Below are positions 7,357 through 8,836 of a stretch of DNA of 8,836 nt, in pieces. This DNA comes from Dehalococcoidia bacterium. GTDB taxonomy: Bacteria > Chloroflexota > Dehalococcoidia > GIF9 > AB-539-J10. A program made the translations under genes and the position numbers. The stretch is taken from positions 1 through 8,836 of the forward strand of contig JAUWGZ010000052.1 of assembly GCA_030606165.1 (NCBI GenBank). Direction: 5' to 3'. The notes below the pieces were generated by a model. That model searched no databases and had not been told where the DNA came from. It saw only the letters and a list, made by a program, of their open reading frames with translations. Every line of letters starts with the position of its first letter. Position 1 is the first letter of the stretch.

Positions 7357-7833
7357 CTATCCTTCCGGGGGTTCCTTCTTCTGTTTCTTGAGGACTTTCT
7401 TGACCTTTCCAGGACTCATTTGTCCATGGTATTTGCCATTCACAACCACAATAGGACCCAAGGCACATGCCCCTAGACAATTCACCGTCTCCAGTGTAAA
7501 CCGCATGTCTTCAGTTGTCTCGCCACGCTCGATGCCAAGTCGTCTTTTCACTTCATCGAGCACAGCAGAGGCACCTCGCACGTGGCAGGCAGTACCAAGA
7601 CAAACGCTGACCATGTGCTCACCGCGTGGCTTCAAACTGAATGCCTTGAAAAAGGTGGCCACCCCACAGACCTGTATCAAGGGAAGACCCAACTGGCTCG
7701 CTACTACCCTTAGAGCATGTTCTGGCAGATAGTGATATTCCGATTGCACATCCTGAAGTATTGCGATGACACTATCGTGTTTGCCATCGTATCTATCCAC
7801 TATGGTCTTCACTTTTTCATAATCGCTTACCAT
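7357..7833 (-). CDS. nuoE: NuoE/HndA-like thioredoxin-fold 2Fe-2S subunit
   Basis: A 158-residue subunit typical in size for NuoE, HndA and HydC (about 150-170). Residues 1-65 form the helical N-terminal part with the family stretch LPEHALRVVASQLGLP and GVATFFKAF. The thioredoxin-like C-terminal half carries the [2Fe-2S] ligands C78, C83, C119 and C123, in VCLGTACHVRG and VNCLGACALGP. It partners the NuoF-like protein encoded directly downstream (5-nt gap). The ATG at 7833 has GAGG ten nt upstream. The last residues KKQKKEPPEG are charged and probably disordered. In complex I and bifurcating hydrogenases this cluster is an off-path or electron-exit site; which one applies here cannot be read from the sequence. 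Confidence 0.95.
   Translation of the reverse strand: MVSDYEKVKTIVDRYDGKHDSVIAILQDVQSEYHYLPEHALRVVASQLGLPLIQVCGVATFFKAFSLKPRGEHMVSVCLGTACHVRGASAVLDEVKRRLGIERGETTEDMRFTLETVNCLGACALGPIVVVNGKYHGQMSPGKVKKVLKKQKKEPPEG
7361..7366 (-). promoter_or_regulatory. Shine-Dalgarno site that sets the nuoF-like start
   Basis: GGAAGG on the minus strand lies nine nt before the ATG at 7351, inside the last codons of the nuoE-like gene. It favours the 619-residue product over a longer in-frame reading that starts at 7480. Confidence 0.65.
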
Positions 7834-7876
7834 TGCACAAGCACCTCTCGCCGTACCTTTCCTGACCTTTTCCTTC

Positions 7877-8647
7877 CTACATTTTTACAGATATCCCTTT
7901 CTCAGCCAAATATTCTTTTGCCTGAGAGATGGATATTTCGCCAAAGTGGAAGATAGAAGCGGCTAAGACTGCCGACGCTTTGCCAATCGTTACAGCCTCA
8001 TAAAGATGCTCAAGCTTGCCTGCTCCTCCCGAGGCAATGACTGGAATCTTGACAGCTTCAGCCACAGCTTTGGTCATCTCCAAATCGTATCCTTTCTTTG
8101 TTCCGTCAGCATCCTTACTAGTGAGTAAAATCTCACCGGCACCTAGTGCTTCCACCCTCTTTGCCCAGTCAACGATATCGATACCAGTAGCCTCATTGCC
8201 ACTCTTCACCACCACCTCCAGCCGTGGCAGACCGCTACCCTCAGGGTTCTTCCGTCCATCAATGGCAACAACGAGCCTTCCTTTGCCAAACTTGTTCGAG
8301 GCTGCTCTTATCAGTTCAGGATTTCTAACCGCAGCCGTATTTATCGAAACTTTGCTCACCCCAAGGTCAAACAAGGTCTGCATGTCCTCAAGGCTAGCGA
8401 TACCACCTCCCACGGCAAAGGGGGCCGTAACCACTTCACAAACCCTTTTCACCCATTCAAAACGTGTCTTTCTACTCTCCACGGTGGCGAAGATATCAAG
8501 GAATACCAGTTCATCAGCTCCTTCCCGGCAATAGGCCTCCGCCGCCTCTACAGGGTCTCGGGCATCCCTCAGATTCACGAAGTTTACTCCCTTGACCACT
8601 CTGCCATCCTTCACATCTAAGCATGGTATGATTCTTACTACATTCAT
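7877..8647 (-). CDS. hisF: Imidazole glycerol phosphate synthase cyclase subunit HisF
   Basis: A 256-residue (beta/alpha)8 enzyme that, with HisH, makes imidazole glycerol phosphate and AICAR from PRFAR and ammonia in histidine synthesis. The catalytic pair Asp11 (CLDVKDG) and Asp130 (VVAIDG) is intact. Phosphate-binding motifs VGGGI (79-83), SINTAAV (101-107) and the late VIASGGAG and LAASIFHFGEI blocks are all present. The ammonia-gate residues known from Thermotoga HisF are kept: Arg5, Glu46, Lys99 and the Glu of GAGEILL (Glu172). Thr53 and Thr78 of the Thermotoga enzyme are Phe53 (DIFAT) and Ala78 (FAVGGG) here. The ATG at 8647 follows the upstream TGA after one nt, with GGGAG seven nt before it inside the preceding gene, so translation is probably coupled. 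No other his genes are in the window. Confidence 0.97.
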   Translation of the reverse strand: MNVVRIIPCLDVKDGRVVKGVNFVNLRDARDPVEAAEAYCREGADELVFLDIFATVESRKTRFEWVKRVCEVVTAPFAVGGGIASLEDMQTLFDLGVSKVSINTAAVRNPELIRAASNKFGKGRLVVAIDGRKNPEGSGLPRLEVVVKSGNEATGIDIVDWAKRVEALGAGEILLTSKDADGTKKGYDLEMTKAVAEAVKIPVIASGGAGKLEHLYEAVTIGKASAVLAASIFHFGEISISQAKEYLAEKGISVKM

Positions 8648-8648
8648 T

Positions 8649-8836
8649 TCATAACTCCCGGAACTTAACTAGGTCTTGGTATTCCATCACGGTACTCATA
8701 GCATGATTTTCCACTTCTATACCGGATTCAACAGCAGCAGCTACAGGGTTAAGCCCCCCTGTGAGTATCATTCCTACCTTATTTACCTCTACAGGAGCTT
8801 CACACACAGACTTGCTCACCTTGCCCATCATAAGCA
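8649..8836 (-). CDS. nrpR: C-terminal end of a probable NrpR-family (DUF128) nitrogen regulator, partial
   Basis: Only the last 61 residues and a stop (TGA at 8649) are inside the window; the frame stays open to the right edge. The methionines visible near the edge are internal, since a leucine codon precedes them. The stretch NKVGMILTGGLNPVAAAVE followed by GIEVENHAMSTVMEY resembles the end of an NrpR regulatory domain, the DUF128 module that binds 2-oxoglutarate in archaeal repressors of nitrogen-assimilation genes. DUF128 proteins also occur in some anaerobic bacteria. The DNA-binding helix-turn-helix would be at the N-terminus, outside the window. The assignment rests on one short motif, recalled by eye, so another ligand-binding protein remains possible. 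It ends one nt before hisF. Confidence 0.6.
   Translation of the reverse strand, partial: LMMGKVSKSVCEAPVEVNKVGMILTGGLNPVAAAVESGIEVENHAMSTVMEYQDLVKFREL

Noticed and set aside
7352..7480. In-frame upstream extension of the NuoF-like gene (43 more residues from an ATG at 7480)
   Set aside because: It lies wholly over the end of the nuoE-like gene, encodes no family sequence, and the ATG at 7351 has a good ribosome site and correct family start.
8016..8534. 172-codon plus-strand open frame opposite hisF
   Set aside because: It is antisense to a fully conserved hisF, is Ser/Thr/Pro-rich and has no recognisable motif; a shadow frame.

Overview
The window looks like a piece of a bacterial chromosome from an anaerobe. 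All nine supported genes lie on the minus strand, so the window reads right to left. Clear Shine-Dalgarno sites (AGGAGG, GAGGG, GGAAGG), many Fe-S flavoproteins, a CaiB/BaiF-type CoA transferase and an NrpR-type C-terminus next to hisF would fit an anaerobic sediment or groundwater bacterium. I suspect Chloroflexota/Dehalococcoidia, but that assignment is a guess from gene content, not a proof.

Region 1, 8836 to 3188, is one tightly packed gene train. In order it holds the C-terminal end of a probable NrpR-family (DUF128) nitrogen regulator, hisF (cyclase subunit of imidazole glycerol phosphate synthase), and a three-gene NADH-oxidising module: a NuoE/HndA-like [2Fe-2S] protein, a NuoF/HndC/HydB-like flavoprotein with extra Fe-S domains at both ends, and a short HoxU/NuoG-N-like Fe-S protein. 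The last gene is a stand-alone FMN-binding glutamate-synthase-like protein with an N-terminal cysteine cluster. Gaps are 1, 43, 5, 12 and 48 nt, so co-transcription is likely. The NADH module has the layout of electron-bifurcating hydrogenase diaphorase parts, but no hydrogenase or formate dehydrogenase catalytic subunit is present. The gene in that place is the glutamate-synthase-like protein.

Region 2, 3187 to 2922, is a 266-bp gap with a small hairpin after the train and a weak promoter candidate for the next block.

Region 3, 2921 to 1, holds an ABC-2 exporter (ATPase with GTG start, then a six-helix permease with TTG start directly abutting it). It is followed after 29 nt by a family III (CaiB/BaiF) acyl-CoA transferase that runs off the left edge.

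Most worth a second look is the NuoE/NuoF/HoxU-like trio paired with the glutamate-synthase-like flavoprotein. That protein lacks the glutaminase domain, the usual [3Fe-4S] cysteine motif and the GXGXG domain of real glutamate synthase. The simplest inference is an NAD(H)-linked, possibly bifurcating, Fe-S/flavin complex with an unassigned terminal reaction.
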